29,640 nt of DNA from LH-M37 sp032251315 (GCA_032251315.1 JAVVEE010000028.1:1-29640), one strand, 5' to 3'. Shown: positions 7,587-16,772, numbered from the stretch's first letter. The notes: a model not told the origin generated them from the sequence alone. Program-made: numbers and translations.

Positions 7587-8210
7587 CTACAGTTCGGCCA
7601 GTAACAGGCGGCATTCGTGCAGATACTTTTTGCGCGCAAACAGGATATGCCAGCGCGAACCACCACATTGTCGCCACAGCACCGCCGCACGGATTCCGGC
7701 GAATAGCAGTGAGCGGATCTTGTTGGCATTGATCTCATTGCTGAGATACACCCGTTCACCCTGTACCACGATTTTAGGTTGCAGTGTGCTAATGGTCTCC
7801 TGGTAAAGCGCGCCGATTTTGGCGAAGACGTTTTCATGCATCAAGCTGAAAAAATCCAGTGATTTTTCTATCTTATTCAAGCCCTGGGTAACCTGCGCCA
7901 GCATTTCAGGATTGGCGGATAGTTTCTTCTCCAGTGCGATCATGGAAATGGCATATTGCGTCACCTGAAGGTTGCGCTCATTTTTTAACGCCCCCAGTTG
8001 AGCGTCCAGTGTACGCAATCCGCTACCGACACCGGCGAGACTGCCGAATACACCTTCTACTGAGCCGGCATCATAGCGGAATAAAGATTCGAGGCTGGAT
8101 TCGATCAGGGCGCTGTTTGCCATGCCCTTGTTGGCGATCTGCTCGACCAGTGCAGCGGCCTGAAATACGCCGGCAAGCGCAATAGCCTGTTCGCGTTTAG
8201 TATGTTCCAT
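7587..8210 (-). CDS. hflD: HflD family high-frequency lysogenization regulator homologue
   Basis: A 207-residue, mainly helical protein matching HflD over its whole length. Recognisable blocks are the N-terminal ALAGVFQAAALVEQIA and the central YAISMIALEKKLS. Near the C-terminus are SLMHENVFAKIGALYQETIS and IRSLLFAGIRAAVLWRQCGG, followed by the LFARKK segment. In E. coli HflD is a peripheral inner membrane protein that binds phage lambda CII and promotes its degradation; its own cellular job is unresolved. The neighbouring mnmA and nudJ reproduce the E. coli order nudJ-mnmA-hflD. The purB gene that follows in E. coli is missing here and rssA takes its place. ATG at 8210 is followed by a conserved helix, and the gap to mnmA is 52 bases. 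Confidence 0.9.
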   Translation of the reverse strand: MEHTKREQAIALAGVFQAAALVEQIANKGMANSALIESSLESLFRYDAGSVEGVFGSLAGVGSGLRTLDAQLGALKNERNLQVTQYAISMIALEKKLSANPEMLAQVTQGLNKIEKSLDFFSLMHENVFAKIGALYQETISTLQPKIVVQGERVYLSNEINANKIRSLLFAGIRAAVLWRQCGGSRWHILFARKKYLHECRLLLAEL

Positions 8211-8262
8211 AGTGGTAATTTAATAAGCTGTTGTTGGGGGGGTGAAAACTGGCGCTACGCTA

Positions 8263-9357
8263 TCAGTTGTTATACATGGTTTCAATGATGCCGCCACCCA
8301 GGCAGATTTCGCCCTGATAGAACACCACCGACTGACCGGGTGTGATCGCCCGTTGCGGTTCGGTAAAACTGACTTTGAAATGATCCTCACCCAGCTGTTC
8401 GACTGTGCAGGCCTGGTCCGGCTGACGATAGCGATTTTTTGCGGTGTAGTTCAGCGGAAAACTCATGGCCTGTGGATCAACCCAGTGCATCTGTTTGCAC
8501 TCCAGGGTGTTGTGCAGCATGCGCGGGTGATTGTGTCCCTGGGCGACGATGAGCACATTATTGTCCAGATCTTTATCCACCACAAACCAGGCATCTTCCT
8601 TCGCTTTTTGCCGCCCGCCGATGCCGAGTCCCTTGCGTTGCCCCATGGTGTAATACATCAGGCCGTTATGCCTGCCGATGGTTTCGCCTTCGGTGGTTTT
8701 GATGTCGCCGGGTCTGGCGGGTAAATATTGTTTCAGGAAGGTGTCGAAGCGACGCTCACCGATGAAGCAGATGCCGGTGCTGTCTTTTTTGTTGTAAGTG
8801 GTCAGGCCGCGTTGTTCTGCCAGCTCGCGTATTTTTTCCTTCTGATATTCGCCCACCGGGAACAGGCTGTGACTGAGCTGGTACTGATTGAGCGTGTAGA
8901 GAAAATAACTCTGATCCTTGTTGTTGTCCAGGCCGCGTAACAGTTGTGCTTTGCCATTGACGCTACGGGTGCGGGCATAATGACCGGTGGCGATCTTGTC
9001 TGCGCCGAGGTCGAGCGCGTGATCGAGAAAGGCGCGAAATTTTATTTCCTTGTTGCACAGAATGTCGGGGTTAGGGGTGCGGCCCGCACTGTATTCATCG
9101 AGAAAATGTTTGAACACACGATCCCAGTATTCAGTGGCGAAATTAATGCTGTGCAGTTTAATGCCCAGCTCGTCGCACACCGATTGCGCATCGGCCAGAT
9201 CCTCTGTCGCCGCGCAGTATTCGGCGTCGTCATCTTCTTCCCAGTTTTTCATGAACAGGCCTTCAACTTCGTAACCCTGTTCGAGCAATAACAGCGCGGC
9301 CACGGATGAGTCGACGCCGCCTGAAATACCTACAATAATTTTTTCCCGCTGGTTCAT
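8263..9357 (-). CDS. mnmA: tRNA-specific 2-thiouridylase MnmA
   Basis: A 364-residue enzyme that adds sulfur to U34 of the tRNAs for Lys, Glu and Gln, using ATP and a persulfide passed on by the Tus relay or IscS. The PP-loop SGGVDSS (12-18) activates the uridine by adenylation. The catalytic cysteines are visible at C101 in NPDILCNKE and C197 in DSTGICFIGER. The C-terminal part shows the usual beta-barrel domain (about 205-364), including GLGIGGRQ. The length equals that of family members. It lies eight bases after nudJ on the same strand, and hflD follows, as in E. coli. It acts in the cytosol on tRNA. Confidence 0.97.
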   Translation of the reverse strand: MNQREKIIVGISGGVDSSVAALLLLEQGYEVEGLFMKNWEEDDDAEYCAATEDLADAQSVCDELGIKLHSINFATEYWDRVFKHFLDEYSAGRTPNPDILCNKEIKFRAFLDHALDLGADKIATGHYARTRSVNGKAQLLRGLDNNKDQSYFLYTLNQYQLSHSLFPVGEYQKEKIRELAEQRGLTTYNKKDSTGICFIGERRFDTFLKQYLPARPGDIKTTEGETIGRHNGLMYYTMGQRKGLGIGGRQKAKEDAWFVVDKDLDNNVLIVAQGHNHPRMLHNTLECKQMHWVDPQAMSFPLNYTAKNRYRQPDQACTVEQLGEDHFKVSFTEPQRAITPGQSVVFYQGEICLGGGIIETMYNN

Positions 9358-9365
9358 TGTGTCGG

Positions 9366-9818
9366 TTATTTCTCGTAGTCAACAGTGCTGAGAATATCCA
9401 GCGGGTAGCGTCGACCGGCGAGGTAGTCATCGATGTTCTGTAGCACCATGGGGCTGCGTAATTTTTTACTGTTTTGCAATTCGGTCTTGCTCATCCACAG
9501 TGCGCGCAGAATGTCATCGTCCAGGGCCTGATCAGCACGAAAATCACTACAGGTGCCGCAAAAAGCGAAACGTAAAAAACTGCGATGAGTGTTGGGCTGC
9601 GGCCATAAATAAATGCCGATCAGGGCTTCGGGGGTAAACCGCCAGGCGGTCTCTTCGCGTGTTTCCCGAATCACGGCGTCGATCAGATCTTCATGTGGAT
9701 CGAGGTGGCCGGCGGGCTGATTGTAGACAATTTTGCCATTGACCGTTTCTTCAACCATGAGAAATTTACCGTCGCGTTCGACGATGGCGGCAACAGTGGC
9801 GTGGGGTTTCCAGGTCAT
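9366..9818 (-). CDS. nudJ: NUDIX hydrolase NudJ
   Basis: A 150-residue NUDIX pyrophosphatase. The Nudix box runs from G37 through E43, R51, E52 and E55/E56, matching GX5EX7REUXEEXGU. Alanine (A58) replaces the penultimate glycine, a modest departure. The metal-binding glutamates are intact. E. coli NudJ hydrolyses nucleoside tri- and diphosphates and the thiamine precursor HMP-PP. The gene order nudJ-mnmA supports orthology more strongly than the domain alone, since NUDIX specificity is hard to read. Its ATG overlaps the end of the DUF2062 gene by four bases, and it ends eight bases before mnmA, so it is part of the same operon. Confidence 0.9.
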   Translation of the reverse strand: MTWKPHATVAAIVERDGKFLMVEETVNGKIVYNQPAGHLDPHEDLIDAVIRETREETAWRFTPEALIGIYLWPQPNTHRSFLRFAFCGTCSDFRADQALDDDILRALWMSKTELQNSKKLRSPMVLQNIDDYLAGRRYPLDILSTVDYEK

Positions 9819-10345
9819 GCGGGTTTCTTATTCCGTCTTTTGATCTGGTCGCTCTTGCGCTGCTTCCTTACATAGCGGCGCCAGATGTAGTTGATGCTGT
9901 AATAACCGGTGACGCTGCTGGTAACGGCGAGTATCAGGCAGCCGGTGAGAAAAGGCTTCCAGATATTGGACAGCTCACCCATGACCCAGTCCACAGAGAG
10001 TTCCATGTGGAAGGGCATTTCCGGTACATCAATAATCCAGGTGCCCACCACATAGGCGAAATAGAACATGGGCGTCATGGTGACCGGATTAGTAATCCAC
10101 ACCAGTGCAACCGACATAGGCAGATTGGCCCGCAGCAAAATAGCACCGGCGGCAGCCAGAACCATCTGAAAAGGTACCGGCCACCAGGCAAAAAACAGCC
10201 CCACCATAAAAGCGGTGGCGATGGAGCGACGGTTCATGTGCCAGAGATTCGGGTCGTGGAGCAGGGTGCCAAACAGACGCAGTACTTTGTGGTTTTTGAG
10301 TTCATCCGGATCAGGCATGTACTTCTTGAGGAATTTACGTGGCAT
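9815..10345 (-). CDS. DUF2062 domain membrane protein
   Basis: A 176-residue inner membrane protein with the DUF2062 domain, typically starting MPRKFLKKYMPDPDELK as seen here. Two to three hydrophobic stretches follow: SIATAFMVGLFFAWWPVPFQ, a segment around VLAAAGAILLRANLPMSVALVW, and one near residues 130-150. Charged residues at the end make the C-terminus cytoplasmic by the positive-inside rule. Function unknown. In many gammaproteobacteria it is found divergent from comEC, as it is here. I chose the ATG at 10345 over one at 10357, because family members begin at this MPRKF and the predicted transcript start leaves only about 11 bases before 10357. It is first in the operon with nudJ, mnmA and hflD. 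Confidence 0.85.
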   Translation of the reverse strand: MPRKFLKKYMPDPDELKNHKVLRLFGTLLHDPNLWHMNRRSIATAFMVGLFFAWWPVPFQMVLAAAGAILLRANLPMSVALVWITNPVTMTPMFYFAYVVGTWIIDVPEMPFHMELSVDWVMGELSNIWKPFLTGCLILAVTSSVTGYYSINYIWRRYVRKQRKSDQIKRRNKKPA

Positions 10346-10374
10346 TGAGTGTCGCATATCTAAAACAATGGTAG

Positions 10375-10403
10375 ATTATCGTCATTGCGGAGCTCGTTGG
10401 CAA
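10375..10403 (-). promoter_or_regulatory. Sigma70-type promoter for the DUF2062-nudJ-mnmA-hflD operon
   Basis: On the minus strand TTGCCA (10403-10398) and GATAAT (10380-10375) each match consensus at five of six positions and are separated by exactly 17 bases. Transcription would start near 10368, with a very short leader before the DUF2062 gene. This is the best-looking promoter of the window. Confidence 0.65.
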
Positions 10404-10482
10404 ACGCTGGCGCTGAAGTTGTTCAGTCAGAGTCTGTTTTTTCTGGGCCATATTGACCGGTTTACAGGGAGGTTTGATTGTT

Positions 10483-12816
10483 ATGTTGCTGAAAGCGCTA
10501 TCGTTTCTGGCCGGTATCATGCTCATTCAGCAATGTTCGGTCTTGCCCGACCTCTCTGTTCTTGTTGTTATCCTTATTATCGCCCTGATGGTTGTGGCCT
10601 GGCGACGGTTCCGTCTGCCCGGCAAGCCTCTTAAATGGCTTGAGTTGCTCATTTTTACCCTGGCCGGTGCCTGCTGGATAACCTTCGTTGCCGGTAATTA
10701 CCTTGAACACAGATTGCCGGAGATGCTGGCCGGGCAGGATTTTCTGGTCGAGGGCGTGATTCAGGATATTCCCAAAGAAGATGACCACGTGCAGCGTTTC
10801 GTGCTGCTGGTGGATGATTTCGAAATCGAAGATCGCCGACTGGTTTTGCCCGAACGCTTGAGGCTGAGCTGGTACTACGGGCCGCGGGTCAATGCCGGTG
10901 AGCGCTGGCGTCTGCGGGTACGACTCAAGCCGCCGCACGGCTTCATGAACCCCGGTGGTTTCGATTACGAAGGCTGGCTCTACCAGCAACATATTCATGC
11001 CACGGGTTACATCCGAAAAAGTGAGCAGAATAGAAAACTGGCTGATGTCGGTGTGTTTTCACTGGATGCCTTGCGCCAGCAGCTCAGTGCCGACATTCAG
11101 CAGACGCTTCAGGGCAAAGAGCTCGTCGGTCTGATTACGGCACTGGCGGTGGGTGATCGTTCGCCCATCAGTGATGCCCACTGGGACACCCTGATCCGCA
11201 CCGGCACCAATCACCTCATGGCGATATCCGGCCTGCATATCGGGCTGGCGGCGGCATTCGGTTTCTGGGTGGTGCGCCGTCTGGTACCGACTGCGCTGAT
11301 GAAACATGTGCCGGCGCAGCAGCTGGGCATGCTCGGCGGGCTGGGCGTCGCGGCGGTTTATGCCATGCTGGCGGGGCTGTCGATACCCACCCAGCGCGCG
11401 TTGCTGATGCTGAGTTGTTTCGTGATCATGCTGTTATTGAGGCGTCACTTCAAAGCCTCTAACGCAATGGCCACGGCCCTGCTGGCCATTCTGCTGTGGG
11501 ACCCGGTTTCGGTGCTCTCAGCCGGATTCTGGTTTTCCTTTCTGGCGGTCGCGGTCATCTATTATGTCTTCTCCGGTCGCCTCGGCAGTGGCCAGGGCTG
11601 GCGAGCCCGAATTAGGCAATGGGGCTGGATGCAGTTTTCCATTGCTCTCGCGTTGTTCCCGTTTTCCCTGCTGCTGTTTCAGCAGACCTCGCTGATTTCA
11701 CCGCTGGCGAATCTGATTCTGGTACCCTATGTGAGTTTTCTGGTGGTGCCGCTGGTGTTGCTGGCGCTGTTGATGATGCCGGTCTCATCGCTGCTGGCCG
11801 GTTATCTGCTGCTCGCGGCTAACGAAATGCTAGCGTTGATCTGGCCGGTGATCGAAGCCCTGTCGTTGCACCCCTGGGCCTACTGGGTGCAGGCCGTACC
11901 ATACTGGCCGGTGTTGCTGCTGGCCCTGGTCGGGGTTGCGCTGTTGCTGGCACCCCGAGGTTTTCCCGCACGCTGGCTGGGGGCGGTGATGTTGCTGCCG
12001 ATTGTCTTTAATAGCGCTGAAAGGCCTGCTGCGGGTGATTTTGAACTGGCGCACCTGGATGTCGGCCAGGGGCTGGCCGTGGTCGTGAGAACCCGCCATC
12101 ATACGCTGGTGTTTGATGCCGGCAACCGCTTCGGTTCACGGCTGGATGCCGGTAAGGCGGTGGTGATACCTTTTTTGCGCCACTGGTCAGTGACCCGGCT
12201 GGACCGGCTGATAATCAGCCATGGCGATGCTGATCACATCGGCGGGGCACAGGCGATTGTGGATGTTTTTCCTGATGTTGAGGTGATTGGCCGCGATATA
12301 GAGCCTATCGTCGCTAAAAATAAACGTAGCTGCCGCCGCGGTGAACGCTGGTCGTGGGATGGGGTGGGGTTCGAGTTTCTGCATCCGGCTGAGCAGAGCT
12401 ATACCCGCCGCAATAACCACGCCTGTGTATTAATGATCTCGGCCGAAGGCGGGCGCCTGCTGATTGCTGCGGATATCGAACAGCGAGCTGAAGCCGAGCT
12501 GATCAGAAACGATGCCGCTAAATTGCAGGCCGAGGTGCTGATCGTGCCGCACCATGGCAGCAAAACCTCATCGAGTCAGGCTTTTGTCGATGCGGTAGAG
12601 CCACAAATCGCGCTGATGCCGGTGGGCTACCGTAATCGCTACCATCATCCCGTGTTGGCGGTGGTGGCTCGTTATCGCGCGCAAGGAGCTACGGTTCATT
12701 ACAGCGGCCATGTAGGCGCGGTAAAGATAAGCTTTGATGCGAATAACGGGGTATTGCTGACTGAGGAATACCGTAGCGACCAGCGAAAATACTGGAATCA
12801 CGTAATTGCCGAATAA
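10483..12816 (+). CDS. comEC: ComEC/Rec2 family DNA uptake channel protein
   Basis: A 777-residue polytopic inner membrane protein. An N-terminal DUF4131 region with membrane helices and an OB-like periplasmic part covers about 1-190. The competence domain follows, with the family motif THLMAISGLHIGL in a form reading NHLMAISGLHIGLA, then a run of helices to about 510. A C-terminal metallo-beta-lactamase domain begins at LDVGQGLAVVV, with metal-binding HGDADHIGG and PHHGSKTSSS. ComEC carries single-stranded DNA into the cytoplasm during natural transformation, and the C-terminal domain is a proposed nuclease. ATG at 10483 has AGGGAGG ten bases upstream; an in-frame TTG at 10453 is less likely. 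The gene is upstream of exbB-exbD-msbA-lpxK, a widespread gammaproteobacterial order (ycaI in E. coli). Confidence 0.93.
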   Translation: MLLKALSFLAGIMLIQQCSVLPDLSVLVVILIIALMVVAWRRFRLPGKPLKWLELLIFTLAGACWITFVAGNYLEHRLPEMLAGQDFLVEGVIQDIPKEDDHVQRFVLLVDDFEIEDRRLVLPERLRLSWYYGPRVNAGERWRLRVRLKPPHGFMNPGGFDYEGWLYQQHIHATGYIRKSEQNRKLADVGVFSLDALRQQLSADIQQTLQGKELVGLITALAVGDRSPISDAHWDTLIRTGTNHLMAISGLHIGLAAAFGFWVVRRLVPTALMKHVPAQQLGMLGGLGVAAVYAMLAGLSIPTQRALLMLSCFVIMLLLRRHFKASNAMATALLAILLWDPVSVLSAGFWFSFLAVAVIYYVFSGRLGSGQGWRARIRQWGWMQFSIALALFPFSLLLFQQTSLISPLANLILVPYVSFLVVPLVLLALLMMPVSSLLAGYLLLAANEMLALIWPVIEALSLHPWAYWVQAVPYWPVLLLALVGVALLLAPRGFPARWLGAVMLLPIVFNSAERPAAGDFELAHLDVGQGLAVVVRTRHHTLVFDAGNRFGSRLDAGKAVVIPFLRHWSVTRLDRLIISHGDADHIGGAQAIVDVFPDVEVIGRDIEPIVAKNKRSCRRGERWSWDGVGFEFLHPAEQSYTRRNNHACVLMISAEGGRLLIAADIEQRAEAELIRNDAAKLQAEVLIVPHHGSKTSSSQAFVDAVEPQIALMPVGYRNRYHHPVLAVVARYRAQGATVHYSGHVGAVKISFDANNGVLLTEEYRSDQRKYWNHVIAE

Positions 12817-12830
12817 ACCATATGAATGCT

Positions 12831-12858
12831 TTGGACATGACTGTAAATCAAGTAAGAT
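12831..12858 (+). promoter_or_regulatory. Possible promoter before exbB
   Basis: TTGGAC (12831-12836) and TAAGAT (12853-12858) are spaced by 16 bases in the 114-base gap after comEC. The match is modest, so this is tentative. It would give the exbB-exbD-msbA-lpxK cluster a transcript of its own with a leader of about 65 bases. Confidence 0.3.
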
Positions 12859-12875
12859 ATGCCCCATATAAAATG

Positions 12876-12898
12876 GCCGGCAATAGCTCAATGCCGGT
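12876..12898 (+). promoter_or_regulatory. Hairpin in the exbB leader
   Basis: CCGGCA (12877-12882) pairs with TGCCGG (12892-12897) around a nine-base loop, extended by a G-T pair on the outside. It lies between the possible promoter and the GTG start of exbB at 12931. It could be an attenuating or stabilising structure; no T tract follows. Confidence 0.4.
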
Positions 12899-12930
12899 TG
12901 CCGCTATTAGACTTATCGGGTAGGTGAATT

Positions 12931-13536
12931 GTGTTTGAAATGGTGAAATCCGGTGGCTGGTTAATGATACCGATCATCCTCTGTTCAATGGCGGCTATCG
13001 CCATTATTGCCGAACGTTTCTGGAGCCTGCGGCCCAATAAAGTGCTGCCCCGGCATCTGGTCGCGACGGTATGGAATTCGGTGAAAAATGATACTTTCAA
13101 GACTTCAGATATCGAATTGCTGAGCAAGCAGTCGGCGCTGGGGAAAATTCTGAGTGCAGGCCTGGTTAACCGCAATCAGCCGCGCGAACGCATCAAGGAA
13201 AGCATCGAAGAGCGCGGCCGCGAAGTGGTACACGAGCTGGAACGCTTTCTGGATATTCTGGGCACCATCGCCTCCATTTCACCGTTGTTGGGCCTGCTCG
13301 GCACTGTGGTCGGTATGATTGTTGTCTTTACCGCCATCACCACCCACGGCGTGGGCGATCCGGCAGCGCTGGCGGCCGGTATTTCACAGGCCATGGTGAC
13401 CACAGCAGCGGGTTTGTCGGTGGCAATTGTGAGCCTGATTTTCTACCGTTATTTCCGCCGCCGCATTGATACCATCGTCGTTGAAATGGAAAGCGAGGCC
13501 ATCAAAATGGTCGACGTATTGCATAACAACCGCTAG
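12931..13536 (+). CDS. exbB: ExbB/TolQ/MotA family proton channel protein
   Basis: A 201-residue inner membrane protein with three helices: about 11-28, 108-132 and 148-172. A cytoplasmic loop of about 80 residues follows the first helix. The GLLGTVVGMIVVF segment in helix 2 and TAAGLSVAIVSLIFYRYF in helix 3 are typical of ExbB/TolQ. It forms a pentameric proton channel with ExbD and passes energy to a periplasmic partner such as TonB. No tonB gene is nearby, so the partner here is unknown. The start codon is GTG, preceded by GGGTAGG seven bases away. exbD follows after 17 bases. The same exbB-exbD pair upstream of msbA/lpxK occurs in Pseudomonas. Confidence 0.92.
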   Translation: MFEMVKSGGWLMIPIILCSMAAIAIIAERFWSLRPNKVLPRHLVATVWNSVKNDTFKTSDIELLSKQSALGKILSAGLVNRNQPRERIKESIEERGREVVHELERFLDILGTIASISPLLGLLGTVVGMIVVFTAITTHGVGDPAALAAGISQAMVTTAAGLSVAIVSLIFYRYFRRRIDTIVVEMESEAIKMVDVLHNNR

Positions 13537-13553
13537 TCGCCGATAGAATTATT

Positions 13554-13973
13554 ATGGATTTACGTCCCGGTCATAAAAAAGATGAAGGCGTTGAGGTCAA
13601 TCTCACGCCCTTGATTGACGTGGTTTTTCTGCTGCTGATCTTCTTCATGGTCTCCAGCACTTTCGACCGCCATGCCAAATTAAAAGTCCAGCTGCCGCAG
13701 GCCGAAGCGCAGATGCAACAGGCTCAGGACAACCCTGTGGTACTGTCGATTGATGCCGGTGGGAAATATTATATTGACGATCGACAGGTGATCAACGAGC
13801 AGCTGGAAACGCTGAAAAACGCCCTGCGCCAGACCGTGGGTGAACGCACCGATGTCACCTTGTTGCTGCGCGCCGACGGCCGTACTCCCCACCAGTCAGT
13901 GGTGCGCGCCATGGATGCCGCCTCACAACTCGGGCTCACCAAACTTTCTATTGCTACGGTTGAAAACCACTAG
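13554..13973 (+). CDS. exbD: ExbD/TolR family biopolymer transport protein
   Basis: A 139-residue protein with a short cytoplasmic start, one membrane helix (about 18-36) and a periplasmic domain. The proton-carrying aspartate is visible at residue 22 in LTPLIDVVFLLLIFFMV. The periplasmic part ends with the family feature of a VRAMDAASQLGLTKLSIAT-like helix and strand. Together with ExbB it turns proton flow into mechanical force. The ATG at 13554 lies 17 bases after exbB and lacks a strong ribosome site, so translation may be coupled. It lies 15 bases before msbA. Confidence 0.92.
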   Translation: MDLRPGHKKDEGVEVNLTPLIDVVFLLLIFFMVSSTFDRHAKLKVQLPQAEAQMQQAQDNPVVLSIDAGGKYYIDDRQVINEQLETLKNALRQTVGERTDVTLLLRADGRTPHQSVVRAMDAASQLGLTKLSIATVENH

Positions 13974-13988
13974 TCCAGCCCATTCTTA

Positions 13989-15764
13989 ATGAATTCAAAA
14001 ACTCAAGATCCCGCAAGCTCATATCAGTATTATCGTCGCCTGCTTTCGTACGCGACCAGGCATTGGAAGATTTTCATCTTTGCCATTATCGGCATGGTTC
14101 TGGTGGCAGGCACCGATACCGCGCTCGCCGCCTATATGAAACCGCTGATGGATGGCGGTTTTATCGACCGTGATCCTGAAGTGATAAAATGGATACCGCT
14201 GCTGCTGATTGTTATTTTTGTGGTGCGTGTCTTTGCCATGTTTATCTCGCTGTACGGCATGAGCTGGATCGGTCGCATGGTGATCATGGATTTGCGCGAT
14301 AACATGTTTGAACATCTGCTGCGCCTGCCCAAAAATTATTATGATAAGGCGACTACCGGCGAGATCATGTCGAAGTTTACTTACGACGTCGAGCAGGTGG
14401 CCAATGCCACCACCAAGGTCATCACCATTCTGATACGCGACACTTTAACAATTGTCGGTTTGATAGCGTGGATGGTTTATTTGAGCCCGTTGCTGGCCTC
14501 GATGTTTTTAGTGGTCGGCCCGTTTCTGATTCTGCTGGTGTCGTATGTCTCCAAAAAGTTCCGCAAGGTCAGTCGTCGTATTCAGGGCAGTATGGGCGAT
14601 GTCTCAAAGGTGCTGGAAGAGTCGATCAAGGGCCAGATTGTGGTCAAAATGTTTGGTGGCCAGCATTATGAATCAGAACAGTTTCATAAGATCAATGATA
14701 ATAACCGTCGGCAGAACATGCGCATGATTGCAACCCTGGCCCTGAGTGCGCCGATCATGCGCCTGATTGTCGGCATTGGCCTGGCCGGTGTGATTTATGT
14801 TGCGACCAACGATAGTTTCATGGGCGTGATTTCGGCGGGCACCTTCGGCTCGTACATGATTGCCATGGCCATGTTGTTTGCGCCCATCAAGCGCCTGGCC
14901 GATATCAATGCCGATTTGCAACGTGGCCTGGCCGCAGCGGAAAGTGTTTTCAATTTAATCGATATGGTTGAAGAAAAAGATACCGGTAGCTATGCGGTAG
15001 ATCGTGTCAACGGTGATATTGAGTTCGCTGATGTATCATTCAGCTACGACGCCACGGCCGAAGCTGTTTTAAAAAATATTAATCTTGATATCAAAGCCGG
15101 CCAGACCATCGCCTTTGTCGGGCGTTCGGGCAGCGGTAAAACCACGCTGCTGAATCTGTTGCCGCGCTTCTATGATGTGTCTGTCGGTTCGGTAAAGCTC
15201 GATGGCCACGAACTGTCCGAATACACGCTGGATAATCTGCGTTCACATATCGCCTATGTCGGGCAGGACATTGTTTTATTTAACGATACCATTGAACACA
15301 ACATTGCCTACGGCAGTTTTTTTCATGCCGATCATGCCCAGGTTGTAAAAGCGGCAAAACTGGCTTATGCCGATCTGTTTATTGAAGCCATGCCCGAGGG
15401 TTACAATGCCATGATGGGTGAACGCGGCGTGATGCTGTCGGGCGGTCAGCGGCAACGCATCGCCATCGCCCGCGCGCTGCTCAAAGATGCGCCGGTGCTC
15501 ATTCTGGATGAGGCCACCTCGGCGCTGGATAACGAGTCCGAGCGTTTTATTCAGGCATCGCTGGAAACTCTGATGAAGAACCGTACCACGCTGGTGATCG
15601 CGCACCGTCTTTCCACCATCGAGAAAGCCGACCTGATTGTGGTGATGGACAATGGCGAAATTGTTGAAACCGGACAGCACGCTGATCTGCTTGCGCGCAA
15701 CGGACATTACGCGGCCTTGCATCAAATGCAGTTTAAAGAGCCGGAAGCAGAAGTCTCCGCCTGA
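13989..15764 (+). CDS. msbA: Lipid A export ABC transporter MsbA
   Basis: A 591-residue half-transporter with a six-helix exporter domain (about 1-325) and an ATPase domain. Walker A is GRSGSGKT (378-385), the signature LSGGQRQR (483-490), Walker B VLILDEA (503-509), and the H-loop is in VIAHRLS. MsbA homodimers flip the lipid A core across the inner membrane using ATP, before LPS transport outward. Position between exbD and lpxK supports MsbA over other exporters. The length is close to that of E. coli MsbA (582). It ends three bases before lpxK. Confidence 0.94.
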   Translation: MNSKTQDPASSYQYYRRLLSYATRHWKIFIFAIIGMVLVAGTDTALAAYMKPLMDGGFIDRDPEVIKWIPLLLIVIFVVRVFAMFISLYGMSWIGRMVIMDLRDNMFEHLLRLPKNYYDKATTGEIMSKFTYDVEQVANATTKVITILIRDTLTIVGLIAWMVYLSPLLASMFLVVGPFLILLVSYVSKKFRKVSRRIQGSMGDVSKVLEESIKGQIVVKMFGGQHYESEQFHKINDNNRRQNMRMIATLALSAPIMRLIVGIGLAGVIYVATNDSFMGVISAGTFGSYMIAMAMLFAPIKRLADINADLQRGLAAAESVFNLIDMVEEKDTGSYAVDRVNGDIEFADVSFSYDATAEAVLKNINLDIKAGQTIAFVGRSGSGKTTLLNLLPRFYDVSVGSVKLDGHELSEYTLDNLRSHIAYVGQDIVLFNDTIEHNIAYGSFFHADHAQVVKAAKLAYADLFIEAMPEGYNAMMGERGVMLSGGQRQRIAIARALLKDAPVLILDEATSALDNESERFIQASLETLMKNRTTLVIAHRLSTIEKADLIVVMDNGEIVETGQHADLLARNGHYAALHQMQFKEPEAEVSA

Positions 15765-15767
15765 ATC

Positions 15768-16772
15768 ATGAAATCAATTGATGCCTACTGGTACAGCCAG
15801 AATCCTGTTGCCTGGCTACTGTTGCCGGTTTCTGCAATTTACTGCCTGCTGGTTTTTCTGCGCCGGGCTTTATATAAAACCGGACTGTTAAAAAGCTATA
15901 AATTACCGGTGCCTGTCATTATCGTCGGCAATATAACGGTTGGCGGTACGGGAAAAACACCGCTGTTGATCGCATTAACCACACTCTTGCAGCAACAGGG
16001 TTATCGCCCCGGCATCGTTAGCCGCGGTTACGGCGGCACTGTTACAGGTGAACGGCTGGTCAAAGAAAGCGATGACGCCCACATGATTGGTGACGAACCC
16101 TGCCTGATTTTGAAGCGTACCGGCTGCCCGCTGGTGGTAGGTCGAGACCGGGTGGCGGCAGCACAACTGCTGCTGGCTAAAAGCGATTGCAATGTCATAC
16201 TTTCAGACGATGGACTGCAACATTACCGAATGCAAAGAGATGTCGAGATTGCGATCGTGGATAAGAGTCGCCAGTATGGTAACGGCTACTGTTTGCCCGC
16301 CGGACCGCTGCGGGAAACCGTCTCGCGTTTGAAGCAGGTGGACATGGTGGTTAATCATTGTAGCGATGCCGAATCATGCCATGCTGAAAATCACAGCCTG
16401 CATTTTTCCTTGCGGTTTTTAGACGCCATCAATCTTAAAACCGGTGAGAGAAGAAGCATCGAAAGTTTTAACGTTCAGCCGGTTCATGCGGTGGCAGGCA
16501 TCGGTCATCCTGAACGCTTTTTCAAGCAGCTGCAAAAAAATGAACTTGAAATTATCAGCCACACCTTTGCGGATCACCATAAATTTACCGCCGCTGATTT
16601 TGTATTCGCTGATGACACCCCGGTATTAATGACCGAGAAGGATGCGGTGAAGTGCCACGGCCTGCCGGCGGAGAATCTCTGGTATGTACCGGTGGACGCC
16701 GCTTTTTCTGAAGACTTGCAGCAGCAATTTTTATCGAGTGTCGATGTGCTGATTCCGAAGCAGCCGGCATGA
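15768..16772 (+). CDS. lpxK: Tetraacyldisaccharide 4'-kinase LpxK
   Basis: A 334-residue kinase that phosphorylates the 4' position of the lipid A disaccharide, making lipid IVA at the inner membrane. The N-terminus has a hydrophobic anchor (about 14-32). The P-loop VGGTGKTP (58-65) follows, then SRGYGG, the GDEP motif, GRDRVAAA and ILSDDGLQHYRM. All are LpxK hallmarks. Length and order after msbA match E. coli and relatives. The last bases overlap the start of the small gene behind it (ATGA), so the two are coupled. Confidence 0.96.
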   Translation: MKSIDAYWYSQNPVAWLLLPVSAIYCLLVFLRRALYKTGLLKSYKLPVPVIIVGNITVGGTGKTPLLIALTTLLQQQGYRPGIVSRGYGGTVTGERLVKESDDAHMIGDEPCLILKRTGCPLVVGRDRVAAAQLLLAKSDCNVILSDDGLQHYRMQRDVEIAIVDKSRQYGNGYCLPAGPLRETVSRLKQVDMVVNHCSDAESCHAENHSLHFSLRFLDAINLKTGERRSIESFNVQPVHAVAGIGHPERFFKQLQKNELEIISHTFADHHKFTAADFVFADDTPVLMTEKDAVKCHGLPAENLWYVPVDAAFSEDLQQQFLSSVDVLIPKQPA

